Positions 1-8,336 of a stretch of DNA of 40,348 nt are shown one piece after another. The position numbers and the translations under genes were made by a program. Within the stretch, counting starts at the first letter, position 1. Every line of letters begins with the position of its first letter. The notes below the pieces were generated by a model. The model did not search any database, was not told the DNA's origin, and saw only the letters and a program-made list of their open reading frames with translations. Source of the stretch: JASLBX01 sp035762665 (lineage in GTDB: Bacteria; Actinomycetota; Actinomycetes; Jiangellales; Jiangellaceae); NCBI GenBank assembly GCA_035762665.1, contig DASTNZ010000028.1, positions 1-40,348 on the forward strand, in the 5' to 3' direction.

Positions 1-1
1 C

Positions 2-1378
2 GGCCAGTTGGCCAATGCACAGGCCACCGGGTTACCGGCGGACGGAGTCGTCACCGGGCGCGGGCTGGTTGAGGGACGGCCTGCGCTCGTCGTGGCGAAC
101 GACCCGACGGTGAAGGCAGGGTCGTGGGGCGCGCGGACCGTCGAGAAGATCGTCCGAGTCACCGAGATCGCGCTGCGCGACGAGCTGCCGATCTTCTGGT
201 TCATCGACAGCGCCGGCGCGCGGATCACCGACCAGGTCGACCTGTTCCCTGGGCGCCGGGGCGCCGGCCGGATCTTCCACAACCAGGTCGCGTTGTCCGG
301 CAAGGTGCCGCAGATCTGCTGCCTGTTCGGGCCGAGCGCGGCCGGGGGAGCCTACATTCCGTCGTTCTGCGACGTGGTGTTCATGGTCGAGGGCAACGCC
401 TCGATGTACCTGGGTTCGCCGCGGATGGCCGAGATGGTCGTCGGCGAGACGGTGACTCTGGAGGAGATGGGCGGCGCCCGGATGCACGCGACCGTCTCGG
501 GCTGTGGTGACAACCTGGCCGCTGACGATGCCGAGGCGATCGAACTGGCCAAGGCGTACTTTTCCTACCTGCCCGGCAACTGGCGAGCCGATCCGCCGTC
601 GTACGCTTCTGCCGGCCCGGTGAGGCCGTTGACCAGGGATGCCGTTCCAGCCGAGGAGTCGGTCGGCTACGACATCCGCGCGGTCATCGACGGCATCGTC
701 GACGAGGACTCGTTCTTCGAGATCAAGCCGCTGTTCGCGCCCGAGCTCGTCACCGGGTTCGGGCTGCTCGAGGGCCAGGTCGTCGGGATCGTCGCCAACC
801 AGCCGGCGGTCAAGGGTGGGGTGCTCTTCGTCGACTCCGCGGACAAGGCCGCCAGGTTCATCTGGCTGTGCGACGCCTTCAACGTCCCACTGATCTATCT
901 GGCGGACGTCCCGGGCTTCATGATCGGATCCGAGGTTGAGAAGCAGGGGATCATCCGCCACGGCGCGAAGATGATCACGGCGGTCTCCGAGGCCACCGTA
1001 CCGACAGTGTCCGTGATCGTCCGCAAGGCCTACGGCGCTGGGCTGTACGCGATGTGCGGGCCTGGGTTCGGCCCGGACGCGTGCATTGCGCTGCCCACGG
1101 CGAAGATCGCGGTGATGGGTCCGGAGGCGGCGATCAATGCGGTCTACTTCAACAAGATCGCAGCCATCGAGGACGAATCCGAGCGGGAAACCTACGTAGC
1201 CGGGCTCCGGGAAGAGTACGAGATCGACATCGACATCCTGCGTCTGGCGTCGGACCTGATCATCGATGCGATCGTCGAGCCAGAGTCGCTGCGCGAAGAG
1301 CTCGTCGCCCGGCTCGCCGCGGCGGCCACCAAGGACCGGCGGTTCTCGGACCGCCGCCACGGTGTTCCGCCGGTCTAG
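2..1378 (+). CDS. Acyl-CoA carboxylase carboxyltransferase (beta) subunit, 5' end cut by window
   Basis: Biotin-dependent carboxyltransferase that moves CO2 from carboxybiotin to an acyl-CoA (acetyl-, propionyl- or branched-chain). Two crotonase-like carboxyltransferase halves are visible. The first holds the oxyanion-type stretches DSAGARI and GPSAAGGAYIP; the second holds DVPGFMIG and a RKAYGAGLYAM segment. About 456 residues are visible against roughly 510-540 for the family, and the frame is open to base 2, so the N-terminus lies outside the window; the in-frame TTG at 8 is unlikely to be the real start. The next gene begins 21 bp downstream on the same strand. A second, complete carboxyltransferase lies at 8465-10051, so this may be a paralogue for another acyl-CoA. 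Substrate cannot be read from the sequence. Confidence 0.9.
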   Translation, partial: GQLANAQATGLPADGVVTGRGLVEGRPALVVANDPTVKAGSWGARTVEKIVRVTEIALRDELPIFWFIDSAGARITDQVDLFPGRRGAGRIFHNQVALSGKVPQICCLFGPSAAGGAYIPSFCDVVFMVEGNASMYLGSPRMAEMVVGETVTLEEMGGARMHATVSGCGDNLAADDAEAIELAKAYFSYLPGNWRADPPSYASAGPVRPLTRDAVPAEESVGYDIRAVIDGIVDEDSFFEIKPLFAPELVTGFGLLEGQVVGIVANQPAVKGGVLFVDSADKAARFIWLCDAFNVPLIYLADVPGFMIGSEVEKQGIIRHGAKMITAVSEATVPTVSVIVRKAYGAGLYAMCGPGFGPDACIALPTAKIAVMGPEAAINAVYFNKIAAIEDESERETYVAGLREEYEIDIDILRLASDLIIDAIVEPESLREELVARLAAAATKDRRFSDRRHGVPPV

Positions 1379-1399
1379 CCTTGGCACAGGGGGGCCTGG

Positions 1400-2599
1400 G
1401 TGATCTACACGTTCGGTGACTATGAGCTCGACGTCGACGCTCATGAGCTGCGTCGCTCGCGGGAGGTCGTACGCGTCGAGCCGCAGGTGTTCGACGTGCT
1501 GGCCTACCTCGTCGAGCACCGCAGCCGCGTGGTGTCGAAGCAGGAACTGCTCGACGCGGTCTGGCGGACGAGCTTTGTCACCGATGCCACGCTCACGAGC
1601 CGGATCAAGGCGGCGCGCCAGGCCGTCGGCGACGACGGCAGCGCGCAACGAGTGATCCGCACGTCGCACGGGCGTGGCTACCGGTTCGTCGCCCCGGTCG
1701 AGGCGTTCGCAGCGGCGGAGGATGAGCCGCAACTGGGCCCGGAGCCCAACGGTCACCAACCGATCACCCAGGACATCCGATTCTGCCGGTCTGCGGACGG
1801 CGTCCAGGTCGCCTACGCCACCTCCGGCTCGGGACCCGCCCTGGTCAAGACCGCCAACTGGCTGTCGCACCTGGACTACGACTGGGAGAGCCCGGTTTGG
1901 CGGCACTGGCTGCATTCGCTGTCCCAGCGCCACCGGCTGGTCCGCTACGACGAGCGCGGCTGCGGTCTCTCGGACTGGGACGTCGAGCGACTGTCGTTGG
2001 ACAGCAAGATCGCTGATCTCGAAGCGGTGGTGGAGGCCTGTCGCCTCGAGAAGTTCCAACTGCTCGGCATCTCCGGTGGGGGGCCGACGTCGGTCGCCTA
2101 TGCCGCGCTCCACCCGGATCGGGTCACGCACCTCGTTCTCTACGGCGCGTTCGCGCAGGGTCGCCAGATCCGGGCGCGGACTGTCGCCGCAAAGCGGGAG
2201 GCCGAGCTGATGCTCGAACTGGCCGAGGTCGGGTGGGGTCAGGACGACCCGGCCTTCCGCCGCGTCTTCACCACGCAGTTCATGCCAGATAGCACCAGTG
2301 AGCAGTGGGAGGCTTTCGACGAATTGCAGCGCCGGACGAGTTCGCCCCAGAACGCGGCCCGGATCATGGCGGCGACCGGCATGGTCGACGTGGTCGACAT
2401 CGCGCCGCAGGTGCACGTGCCGACTCTGGTGCTGCACGCGCGCGGTGACCGGCGGTCACCGATCGAGCAGGGCAGGCTGCTGGCGGCGCTCATACCCGAT
2501 GCCCGCCTCGTAACGCTGGATAGTTCGAACCACATCCTTCAAGCGGACGAGCCGGCCTGGCAGCGGTTCCTCGAGGAGTTGAACGCCTTCCTCGGCTAG
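1400..2599 (+). CDS. Winged-helix DNA-binding domain fused to alpha/beta hydrolase
   Basis: 399 residues in two domains. Residues 1-100 form an OmpR/PhoB-type winged helix (FGDYELD at 5-11, EPQVFDVLAYL at 28-38, RVIRTSHGRGYRF at 84-96). No receiver domain is present. Residues 125-399 are an alpha/beta hydrolase with nucleophile elbow GISGGG (Ser225), acid Asp350 (HARGD) and His378 (SSNHIL), so the triad looks intact. The start is GTG with a G-rich Shine-Dalgarno (AGGGGGGC) just upstream. It may be a one-component regulator whose hydrolase domain senses or consumes a small ester, amide or lactone. Winged-helix/hydrolase fusions exist in actinobacteria, but I know of no assigned function. It sits 21 bp after the carboxyltransferase and may be co-transcribed with it. 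Confidence 0.85.
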   Translation: MIYTFGDYELDVDAHELRRSREVVRVEPQVFDVLAYLVEHRSRVVSKQELLDAVWRTSFVTDATLTSRIKAARQAVGDDGSAQRVIRTSHGRGYRFVAPVEAFAAAEDEPQLGPEPNGHQPITQDIRFCRSADGVQVAYATSGSGPALVKTANWLSHLDYDWESPVWRHWLHSLSQRHRLVRYDERGCGLSDWDVERLSLDSKIADLEAVVEACRLEKFQLLGISGGGPTSVAYAALHPDRVTHLVLYGAFAQGRQIRARTVAAKREAELMLELAEVGWGQDDPAFRRVFTTQFMPDSTSEQWEAFDELQRRTSSPQNAARIMAATGMVDVVDIAPQVHVPTLVLHARGDRRSPIEQGRLLAALIPDARLVTLDSSNHILQADEPAWQRFLEELNAFLG

Positions 2600-2656
2600 T
2601 ACCGGCGGCAGCGGCCGCATCCTCGCACCAAGCTTCCACGGTGCCGCTGAACACCG

Positions 2657-2706
2657 GCACCAAGGTTCCATGATGTCGCTGCGGCAATACCGTGGAACCT
2701 TAGTGC
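2657..2706. terminator. Inverted repeat at convergent gene junction (possible terminator)
   Basis: GCACCAAGGTTCCA (2657-2670) faces TGGAACCTTAGTGC (2693-2706): a 14-bp inverted repeat with one mismatch and a 22-nt loop. A second inverted partial copy, GCACCAAGCTTCCAC, lies at 2625-2639. The arms are inverted copies of the core of the 32-bp array that follows. The position between a plus-strand gene ending at 2599 and a minus-strand gene ending at 2908 suits bidirectional termination, but there is no U-tract. Confidence 0.45.
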
Positions 2707-2851
2707 GGGTTGGTCGCGACAGTGTGGAGCCTCGGTGCGGGTTGGTCGCGACAGCGTGGAGCCTCGGTGCGGGTTGGTCGCGACAGCGTGGAACCTTGGT
2801 GCAGGTTGGTCGCGACAGCGTGGAGCCTCGGTGCAGGTTGGGCGCGCACCG
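2692..2851. repeat. 32-bp tandem repeat array, about 4.5-5 copies
   Basis: Units begin at 2692, 2724, 2756, 2788 and 2820, each 32 bp; the last is degenerate. Each unit starts GTGGA(A/G)CCT and carries the 8-bp perfect palindrome GTCGCGAC near its end. Units differ mainly in AACCTT versus GCCTCG and CGGG versus CAGG. There are no spacers, so this is not CRISPR. The array fills most of the 308-bp gap between convergent genes (2600-2907). No gene is supported in the gap: open frames through the array exist in several frames only because of the repeat and high GC. Confidence 0.9.
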
Positions 2852-2907
2852 AGGCAGCTCCGTGCGGCTTGGCCGCGGTATCGGCCCGGCAGAGGCGTGG
2901 GCGGTTA

Positions 2908-4284
2908 TCAGGCTGCGGCGCGACGGAGTGCGTCGAGGCTGCGAGCGACGTCGTCTTCGTCGGTGGACCAGTTGCTCACCGAGATTCGCAGCACGTCCCG
3001 ACCGCGCCACTTCGAGCCGGTCATCCAGACTGTGCCATCGTCGATCAGGCGTCGGCCGACTTCGCGGGTGCGCTCGTCCGTCCCGAACGACAGGCACACC
3101 TGGGTGAACACGACGTCGTTCAGCACCTCGACGCCGGGCAGTTCTCGCGCACCGTCGGCAAGTGCCCGCGCATGGCGGCAGAACCGGTCGATCATCTCGG
3201 CGACTCCTGAGCGCCCGAGTGATCGAAGCGCCGCCCATACCGGGATTGCACGGGCTCGCCGGGACGACTCCGGGACTCGCTCGTACGACTCCAACCGGGT
3301 GTCGTCAGTGATCAAGTAGTCGCCGTGGTAGCTCATGGCACCGCGAACCGCCGCGCTGTCCCGGACGATCGCCAGCCCGCTGTCATACGGCACGTTGAGC
3401 GTCTTGTGGGCGTCGGTGGCCCATGAGTCCGCCTCGCTCATGCCGGCAGTAAGAGCTTTCGTCCGCAGCGACGCGGCGGCCCACAGGCCGAAGGCGCCGT
3501 CGACATGGATCCAGGCTCCGGCTCGCTTGGCCAGCGGTACCGCCTCGGCGAACGGGTCGGAATCTCCTGAATGGACGTTACCGGCCTGCAGGCATACGAT
3601 CGTCGGCCGGTCGCGATCGGCGGCCAGGGCTTCGGCCAGCGCGTCCGCCCGCAGTCGGCCCTGCTCGTCGGCCGCTACCGGCTCCGGCGCACCCAGCCCG
3701 AGGTAGTGCAAGGCCAGGTCGACAGTGTCGTGCCGCTCGGCGCCGACGAGCACCCGTACCGGTGGCGCGCCCGTCAAACCGCGGGTCCGAACATTCCAGC
3801 CGACGCCGTTCAGCGTGGCGTCCCGGGCCGCTGCGAGACAGGTGAAGTTGGCCATCGTCGCACCGGTGGCGTACCCGACGGCCGACTCGGCCGGAAGATC
3901 CAGGATGTCGAGCAGCCAGGCCGAAGCGAGCTCTTCGATGGCCGCGTGAGCCGGACTGCTTGCGAGCATCACAGCGTTCTGGTCCCAAGCGCTCACCAGC
4001 CAGTCTGCGGCGAGAGCAGCAGGTAGCGAACCACCGATGACCAACCCGAAGAACCTCCCGGACGGTGTGGCGACCAGGCCCGGTTCGGCTGCTTCGGCGA
4101 GCAGATCGATCACCTTGGCCGGATCGGTCGGGCCATCCGGGAGAGCCTGTCCGAGTGCCATGACGATCTCGTCCACCGATGCGGACGCGGGCACCCGGCG
4201 GTCGGGCAGGCTCGCCAGCCAATCGCGAGTCCGAGCCATGGCGGTATCCAACGCCGCGCCATATTCGTCCGGCTGAGTTGCCAT
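2908..4284 (-). CDS. PLP-dependent group II amino acid decarboxylase
   Basis: Cytoplasmic PLP enzyme of the aromatic-L-amino-acid/glutamate/tyrosine decarboxylase family. Visible features are the substrate-loop proline region TPSGRFFG (73-80), the glycine-rich cofactor segment GYATGATMANF (137-147), the PLP-ring aspartate in HVDGAFG (Asp262) and the Schiff-base lysine in DAHKTLNVPYD (Lys294). Its 458 residues match the family. ATG start at 4284 with a purine-rich AGGGGA about 6 bases upstream. It is transcribed convergently with the winged-helix hydrolase across the repeat array. Downstream of maf on the same strand but separated by 106 bp, it probably has its own promoter. The substrate is not determined; an aldehyde-forming or aminotransferase-like activity is also possible in this family. 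Confidence 0.88.
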   Translation of the reverse strand: MATQPDEYGAALDTAMARTRDWLASLPDRRVPASASVDEIVMALGQALPDGPTDPAKVIDLLAEAAEPGLVATPSGRFFGLVIGGSLPAALAADWLVSAWDQNAVMLASSPAHAAIEELASAWLLDILDLPAESAVGYATGATMANFTCLAAARDATLNGVGWNVRTRGLTGAPPVRVLVGAERHDTVDLALHYLGLGAPEPVAADEQGRLRADALAEALAADRDRPTIVCLQAGNVHSGDSDPFAEAVPLAKRAGAWIHVDGAFGLWAAASLRTKALTAGMSEADSWATDAHKTLNVPYDSGLAIVRDSAAVRGAMSYHGDYLITDDTRLESYERVPESSRRARAIPVWAALRSLGRSGVAEMIDRFCRHARALADGARELPGVEVLNDVVFTQVCLSFGTDERTREVGRRLIDDGTVWMTGSKWRGRDVLRISVSNWSTDEDDVARSLDALRRAAA

Positions 4285-4390
4285 GCCATTCCCCTACGCT
4301 GAATCAGTGCAGCGGCACCGTCCGTGCCCTACAGGATGTGTGACGGCTAACGTACTCGGCAATCTATGTGTCGGGTTGGGCCCGGCCAGG

Positions 4391-4999
4391 TCACCACAAC
4401 TCGTGCCAGCGGATGCCGAACTCGGCCAGCAAGACCCGGAGCAGGGGCAGCGAGAGCCCGACCACCGCGTGATGATCGCCTTCGACGCCCGTCACGAACG
4501 GGCCACCCAGCCCGTCGATCGTGAACGCACCGGCGACTTGCAGCGGCTCACCGGTAGCGACGTAGGCCTCGATCTCCTCGTCGGAGACGTCGGCGAAGTG
4601 GACTGTCGTCGATGCGACGTCCCCGGTGCTACGCGGGCCCGTGGCGCGATTGTCGACCAGCCAATGGCCGGTGTGCAGGACGCCGGATCTGCCGCGCATG
4701 GCACGCCACCGGTCCACGGCCTCGGTGGCGTCGGCCGGTTTGCCGTACGCCTGGCCGTCCAGCTCGAGGACGGAGTCGCAGCCCAGAACCAGCGTGCACC
4801 CGTCGCGCACCGCCTCGGCCTTGGCGCGGGCGAGCAGTAGCGCGGACTCGGCGGGCGTCAGCTTGCCGTGTTCCGCGACGGCCGCTGCGAGCACCGCATC
4901 CTCGTCGATGCCCGAGACCACGACCCGGGGCTCGATGCCGGCAGTCTTCAGCGTCGCCAGGCGTGCCGGCGAGGACGAGGCGAGCACGAAGTGGATCAC
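4391..4999 (-). CDS. maf: Maf/YceF family nucleoside-triphosphate pyrophosphatase
   Basis: House-cleaning pyrophosphatase that hydrolyses non-canonical or methylated NTPs (dTTP/UTP or 7-methyl-GTP classes) to the monophosphate. The N-terminal signature LASSSPAR is at 6-13 and the catalytic-base region GCDSVLELDGQAYGKP spans 73-88 (Asp75). At 202 residues it is of normal length. ATG at 4999 with GAGGT seven bases upstream; it starts 12 bp after the upstream DUF885 gene stops, so the two form an operon. In mycobacteria and relatives maf sits next to accD5-accE5. Here that grouping survives only loosely, with DUF885 between accE and maf. Confidence 0.93.
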   Translation of the reverse strand: MIHFVLASSSPARLATLKTAGIEPRVVVSGIDEDAVLAAAVAEHGKLTPAESALLLARAKAEAVRDGCTLVLGCDSVLELDGQAYGKPADATEAVDRWRAMRGRSGVLHTGHWLVDNRATGPRSTGDVASTTVHFADVSDEEIEAYVATGEPLQVAGAFTIDGLGGPFVTGVEGDHHAVVGLSLPLLRVLLAEFGIRWHELW

Positions 5000-5011
5000 G
5001 GCAACCTCACG

Positions 5012-6685
5012 TCACAGGCGAGCCAGCGCGGCTTTGAGTGGGTCAAGACCGAGCGCGCCGAGGTCGAGCGCGGCGCGGTGGAACCTCTTCAGGTCGAACG
5101 CGCCACCTTCGCGGCGCCGCGCGTCCGCCCGGGCTTCAAGCCAGATCCGCTCGCCGATCTTGTAAGACGGAGCTTGGCCTGGCCACCCCAGGTATCGGTT
5201 CAACTCGAAGGCCAGGATCGTCTCGTCCTGGCGGATGTGCTTGCGCATGAACTCCCAGGCCGCTTCCGGCGTCCACGTGCCGGCAGGTAGTCCGTCACGT
5301 CGAACCAGTTCTTCCGGTACCTCCAGCTCCAGGTGCAGGCCCATATCGACCACAACGCGGGCTGCACGCAATGCCTGGGCATCGAGAAAGCCGAGCCGGT
5401 CACCGAGATCGTCGAGGTAGCCCAGCTCGTCCATCAGCCGCTCGGCGTAGAGCGCCCAGCCCTCTCCGTGTCCGGATACCCAGCACATGGTGCGCTGCCA
5501 ACGGTTCAACACCTCGCGCTGGAGCACGGCCTGTGCGACCTGCAGGTGGTGGCCGGGGACGCCCTCGTGGAACACCGTGGTCGTCTCACGCCAGGTGGTG
5601 AGCTTCTCCAGACCCTCTGGCACGGACCACCACATCCGACCCGGCCGGGAGAAGTCCTCACTCGGGCCGGTGTAGTACATGACGCCGTCATGAGTCGGCG
5701 CAATTTTGCACTCGAGCGTGCGGATCGGATCCGGAATGTGGAAGTGCCGGTCGGCGAGTGAGGCGATCGTGCGGTCGGACAATTCCTGCATCCACCCTCG
5801 GAACGCCGCCACGTCGGCGACCGTGCGCGCCGGGTCAGCGTCCAGCACCTTGATGGCGTCGTCGATGCCGCCACCCGCGGAGATCTTCGCCGCCACGTCC
5901 ACCATCTCGGCCTCGATCCGGTTGAACTCCTCGAGGCCCCAGGCATACGTCTCCTCCAGATCGACCTCCGCGCCCAGGAAGTAGCGGCTGGCGACCCGGT
6001 AGACGTCGCGGCCGACCGGGTCATGCGTGCGCGCACGGGGCGCGATGTCGGTTGCGAGATAATCCGCGAAGCCCGTGAACGCGTCGGCGGCCAGGCTCGC
6101 GGCGGTGTCCAGCGTGTTTCGTAACGCCTCGGGCGCCGGCCCGACGAGTGAGGGGAAAAAGTCCTCCGCGGCCCTCCTGGACTGGGTGACCACCTCTCCG
6201 ACCTGCCGTGCGGCCGGTGGGAGACCGGCCGCGATGTCGGCCTCAAGGGTGCGCTGGTATCCGGCGAGCACATCGGGCACCGCACGCAGGCGGGCCTCGA
6301 TGTTCGCCCAGTCCGCCTCAGTCGCCGTCGGCATCAGGTCGAACACCTCCCGCACCCCGTGCACGGGGGAGGCGACGTTGTTGAGCGAGCGATCGAGCCC
6401 TGCTTCGTGCATTTCCAGCTGTAGACCGAGCCGTTCCCGCATGGCGTCGCCGGCGACCTGCTCCCTATGGTCGCGGGAGCTCGCGGTGTCGAGCTGGGCG
6501 AGTGTGCGCCGCGCGAGGGCGGTGCGCTCGGCGAATCCGTCCGGTGAGAGGTCGGTGCTCTCGGCATCGTGGCCGGCGATGCCTACGAACGTGGCCTCGT
6601 ATGGGTCGATGGCGGCTACAGCGTCGACGTACGCCTCGGCGATCGCATCGACAGTAGGTTCTTGAGCAGCTCGGGCGTCAGTCAC
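5012..6685 (-). CDS. DUF885 family protein, putative metallo-hydrolase
   Basis: 557 residues, typical of DUF885 proteins, a helical group distantly related to zinc carboxypeptidases/oligoendopeptidases. The diagnostic segment FHEGVPGHHLQ is at 372-382 (His373, Glu374, His379, His380), and the downstream stretch GHGEGWALYAERLMDELG is also typical. No signal peptide or transmembrane helix is seen, so it is probably cytoplasmic. The GTG start at 6685 is preceded by TAGGGT seven bases upstream with no Shine-Dalgarno, which suggests a leaderless mRNA. maf follows after 12 bp. Peptidase activity is an inference from the family. Confidence 0.88.
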   Translation of the reverse strand: MTDARAAQEPTVDAIAEAYVDAVAAIDPYEATFVGIAGHDAESTDLSPDGFAERTALARRTLAQLDTASSRDHREQVAGDAMRERLGLQLEMHEAGLDRSLNNVASPVHGVREVFDLMPTATEADWANIEARLRAVPDVLAGYQRTLEADIAAGLPPAARQVGEVVTQSRRAAEDFFPSLVGPAPEALRNTLDTAASLAADAFTGFADYLATDIAPRARTHDPVGRDVYRVASRYFLGAEVDLEETYAWGLEEFNRIEAEMVDVAAKISAGGGIDDAIKVLDADPARTVADVAAFRGWMQELSDRTIASLADRHFHIPDPIRTLECKIAPTHDGVMYYTGPSEDFSRPGRMWWSVPEGLEKLTTWRETTTVFHEGVPGHHLQVAQAVLQREVLNRWQRTMCWVSGHGEGWALYAERLMDELGYLDDLGDRLGFLDAQALRAARVVVDMGLHLELEVPEELVRRDGLPAGTWTPEAAWEFMRKHIRQDETILAFELNRYLGWPGQAPSYKIGERIWLEARADARRREGGAFDLKRFHRAALDLGALGLDPLKAALARL

Positions 6686-6692
6686 GTGGCCG

Positions 6693-6698
6693 ACCCTA
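6693..6698 (-). promoter_or_regulatory. -10 box (TAGGGT), leaderless promoter for DUF885-maf
   Basis: On the minus strand TAGGGT is followed by exactly seven bases and then the GTG start at 6685. No ribosome-binding site lies between. This matches the actinobacterial TAnnnT-N6/7-(A/G) leaderless promoter pattern. Confidence 0.55.
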
Positions 6699-6740
6699 TG
6701 CGACGGCCCTGACAGCAGTCACGTCGAATTGAATCGCCGG

Positions 6741-6956
6741 CTACCGGGGCAGGCCGCTCGCCCGCCACGCGCCCGGGCCGGTGGGCAGGGGACGCCGGAC
6801 GCTGCGCCAGTAGGCGGCCCAGTTCGACGGCCGGATCGGCTGCTTCTCGCCGGCCGCTGCCACTTTGGCGGACACGACGGCGACCACGGCGGCCAGCTCC
6901 TCGGGCGTGGGCTCGCCCTTGACCACGCGCAGCGACTGGTCAGAGTTCTCGGTCAC
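6741..6956 (-). CDS. accE: Acyl-CoA carboxylase epsilon subunit
   Basis: 71-residue protein of the actinobacterial acyl-CoA carboxylase epsilon family. It carries the usual LRVVKGEPTPEELAAVVAVV N-terminal helix and ends in a tryptophan-rich tail (NWAAYWRSVRRPLP). Epsilon subunits bridge and stimulate the alpha (biotin carboxylase/carrier) and beta (carboxyltransferase) subunits of propionyl- and acetyl-CoA carboxylases. GTG start at 6956 with TAGACT seven bases upstream. The gene is normally adjacent to its beta subunit; here accD lies 1.5 kb away, separated by DUF2000 and an oppositely oriented AraC gene. Confidence 0.9.
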   Translation of the reverse strand: MTENSDQSLRVVKGEPTPEELAAVVAVVSAKVAAAGEKQPIRPSNWAAYWRSVRRPLPTGPGAWRASGLPR

Positions 6957-6963
6957 GAGACCC

Positions 6964-6969
6964 AGTCTA
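6964..6969 (-). promoter_or_regulatory. -10 box (TAGACT), leaderless promoter for accE
   Basis: Minus-strand TAGACT is followed by seven bases and the GTG start of accE; no Shine-Dalgarno is visible. An own promoter is consistent with accE being separated from accD. Confidence 0.55.
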
Positions 6970-6998
6970 TGGCCGCTGGCCGGCCCGCTTACCGGTGT

Positions 6999-7433
6999 TC
7001 AGTCGTGCAACCTCGCACCGGCCAGCACCTTGTCGACTGCGTTCTTCGGGCCCTGCAACGCAAGTCCGACCAGGTTGAGCTGGTCGGTCGGCACCGCTCG
7101 TACCGCGGCCCGGTTGTCCCTGTCGTTGCCGGTGTCGAACAGGTCGGCGGTGAAGATCGCGAAACGTAGCTGGCGCCGAAGTGCACGGGCATGCGCGGCA
7201 CTTAGCGTCTCCTTGTCGCCGGCGAACACGAGGACCGGCTGGCGGAACATCGGCAGGTAGCGCGTGCCATCCGCGTCTTGGTATTCCTCGCCGATCAGCT
7301 CCGAATCGCTTCCGGCAACAGCGCTGGCAAGGAACGCCGTGACGTTGAGCCGCTGCCAGGACTCCAGGTCGTCGCGGAGGAGGATGGCGATCTTGGTGGG
7401 AAATCGAACGGGCTGTTCACTCACGATCGCCAT
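6999..7433 (-). CDS. DUF2000 family protein
   Basis: 144 residues from the ATG at 7433. The N-terminus (KIAILLRDDLESWQRLNVTAFLASAV) and middle (GTRYLPMFRQPVLVFAG) fit the DUF2000 family, small single-domain proteins of unknown role that resemble peptidyl-tRNA-hydrolase-like folds. A longer reading to 7550 would run into the divergent AraC gene, so the internal ATG is preferred. The gene is divergent from the AraC regulator with only 40 bp between the starts. DUF2000/AraC pairing suggests the regulator controls it, but that is inference. Function unknown. Confidence 0.78.
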   Translation of the reverse strand: MAIVSEQPVRFPTKIAILLRDDLESWQRLNVTAFLASAVAGSDSELIGEEYQDADGTRYLPMFRQPVLVFAGDKETLSAAHARALRRQLRFAIFTADLFDTGNDRDNRAAVRAVPTDQLNLVGLALQGPKNAVDKVLAGARLHD

Positions 7434-7461
7434 GGTGGTCGAGTTGGTCGCCGTCGTCTTG

Positions 7462-7467
7462 TACGTT
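7462..7467 (+). promoter_or_regulatory. -10 box (TACGTT), leaderless promoter for AraC gene
   Basis: TACGTT is followed by six bases and ATG at 7474, without a ribosome-binding site. It lies in the 40-bp divergent gap shared with the DUF2000 gene, so an AraC dimer bound here could control both. Confidence 0.5.
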
Positions 7468-7473
7468 CTTGAC

Positions 7474-8286
7474 ATGACCGGGTGGCGCCGTCCCGCCCTG
7501 ACCGCACGCAACGTCGTCACCGCCTGGCGGCCCGCCGTCGACGGTGTCACAGAGGTCTTCCACGCGCGGTTCGTCGACCACGCCTACCCTTCCCACACCC
7601 ACGACTCCTGGACGTTGCTCATCGTCGACGACGGCGTGATCAGCTATGACCTCGACCGCCACGAGCACGGCGTTGTCGAATCGACAGTGACACTGCTGCC
7701 GCCGGACGTCCCGCATGACGGGCGCCCGGGCACCCAGCGGGGGTTCACCAAGCGAGTCGTCTACCTGGACCGGACGGTGCTCGATGACGGCCTGATCGGT
7801 GCAGCTGTGGATCGGCCCTCCTTGCCTGATCTCGTGCTGCGTCGACGGGTGGATCAACTGCATGAAGCGCTGGCGCATCCGGCCGATTCGCTTGAGGCTG
7901 AGAGCCGGCTGGCGTTCATCTCTGAGCGCCTTCGCCGGCATCTACGTCCGGCGCTCAGCACCGTACAACCGCCTGCCGAAGGCCTGGCGGCGCAGTTGCG
8001 CGAGCTCCTCGACGCCAGGCTGGTGGAAGGTGTCACACTCGCCGAGGCGGCCACGCTGCTGCAGGCACATCCGACGCACCTGGTCAGGGCGTTCACCCGC
8101 CGGTACGGGTTGCCGCCGCACCGCTACCTGACCGGACGTCGCATCGAGGCGGCACGCAACCTGCTGCTTTCGGGCGCTCCACCGGCCGAGACAGCCGTGC
8201 GGGCGGGGTTCTACGACCAGGCACACCTGTCCCGGCACTTTCGGAACTATCTAGGGGTCAGTCCGTCGCGCTACCGGGTCAAGTAA
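7474..8286 (+). CDS. AraC-family transcriptional regulator
   Basis: 270 residues. The N-terminal cupin-type sensor domain includes AYPSHTHDSWTLLIVDDG. The C-terminal double helix-turn-helix runs from EGVTLAEAATLLQ to GVSPSRYR, with the classic second-helix signature GFYDQAHLSRHFRNYLG. The open frame extends upstream to 7264, but that part is antisense to DUF2000 and the ATG at 7474 has a -10 box six bases ahead. The effector is unknown. The likely target is the divergent DUF2000 gene. Together the pair interrupts the usual accD-accE order. Confidence 0.88.
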   Translation: MTGWRRPALTARNVVTAWRPAVDGVTEVFHARFVDHAYPSHTHDSWTLLIVDDGVISYDLDRHEHGVVESTVTLLPPDVPHDGRPGTQRGFTKRVVYLDRTVLDDGLIGAAVDRPSLPDLVLRRRVDQLHEALAHPADSLEAESRLAFISERLRRHLRPALSTVQPPAEGLAAQLRELLDARLVEGVTLAEAATLLQAHPTHLVRAFTRRYGLPPHRYLTGRRIEAARNLLLSGAPPAETAVRAGFYDQAHLSRHFRNYLGVSPSRYRVK

Positions 8287-8313
8287 CTCCCCTGCAGAGG
8301 CGGTTAACTCCGG

Positions 8314-8334
8314 GGGCGGCGGCACGCGCCGCCC
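8314..8334. terminator. GC hairpin between convergent genes
   Basis: GGGCGGCG (8314-8321), five-base loop, CGCCGCCC (8327-8334): a perfect 8-bp GC stem 27 bases after the AraC stop. No U-run follows, as is common for actinobacterial terminators. Confidence 0.5.
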
Positions 8335-8336
8335 AG

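Noticed and set aside
32..2437. 801-codon open frame on the minus strand
   Set aside because: It is antisense to the carboxyltransferase and winged-helix hydrolase genes, with Arg/Asp/Val-rich low-complexity sequence and no family features; a by-product of high GC.
2692..2851. Possible CRISPR array or repeat-protein gene
   Set aside because: Units are directly adjacent with no spacers, and 32 is not a multiple of three, so the translated repeat changes frame; no start site or domain supports a protein.
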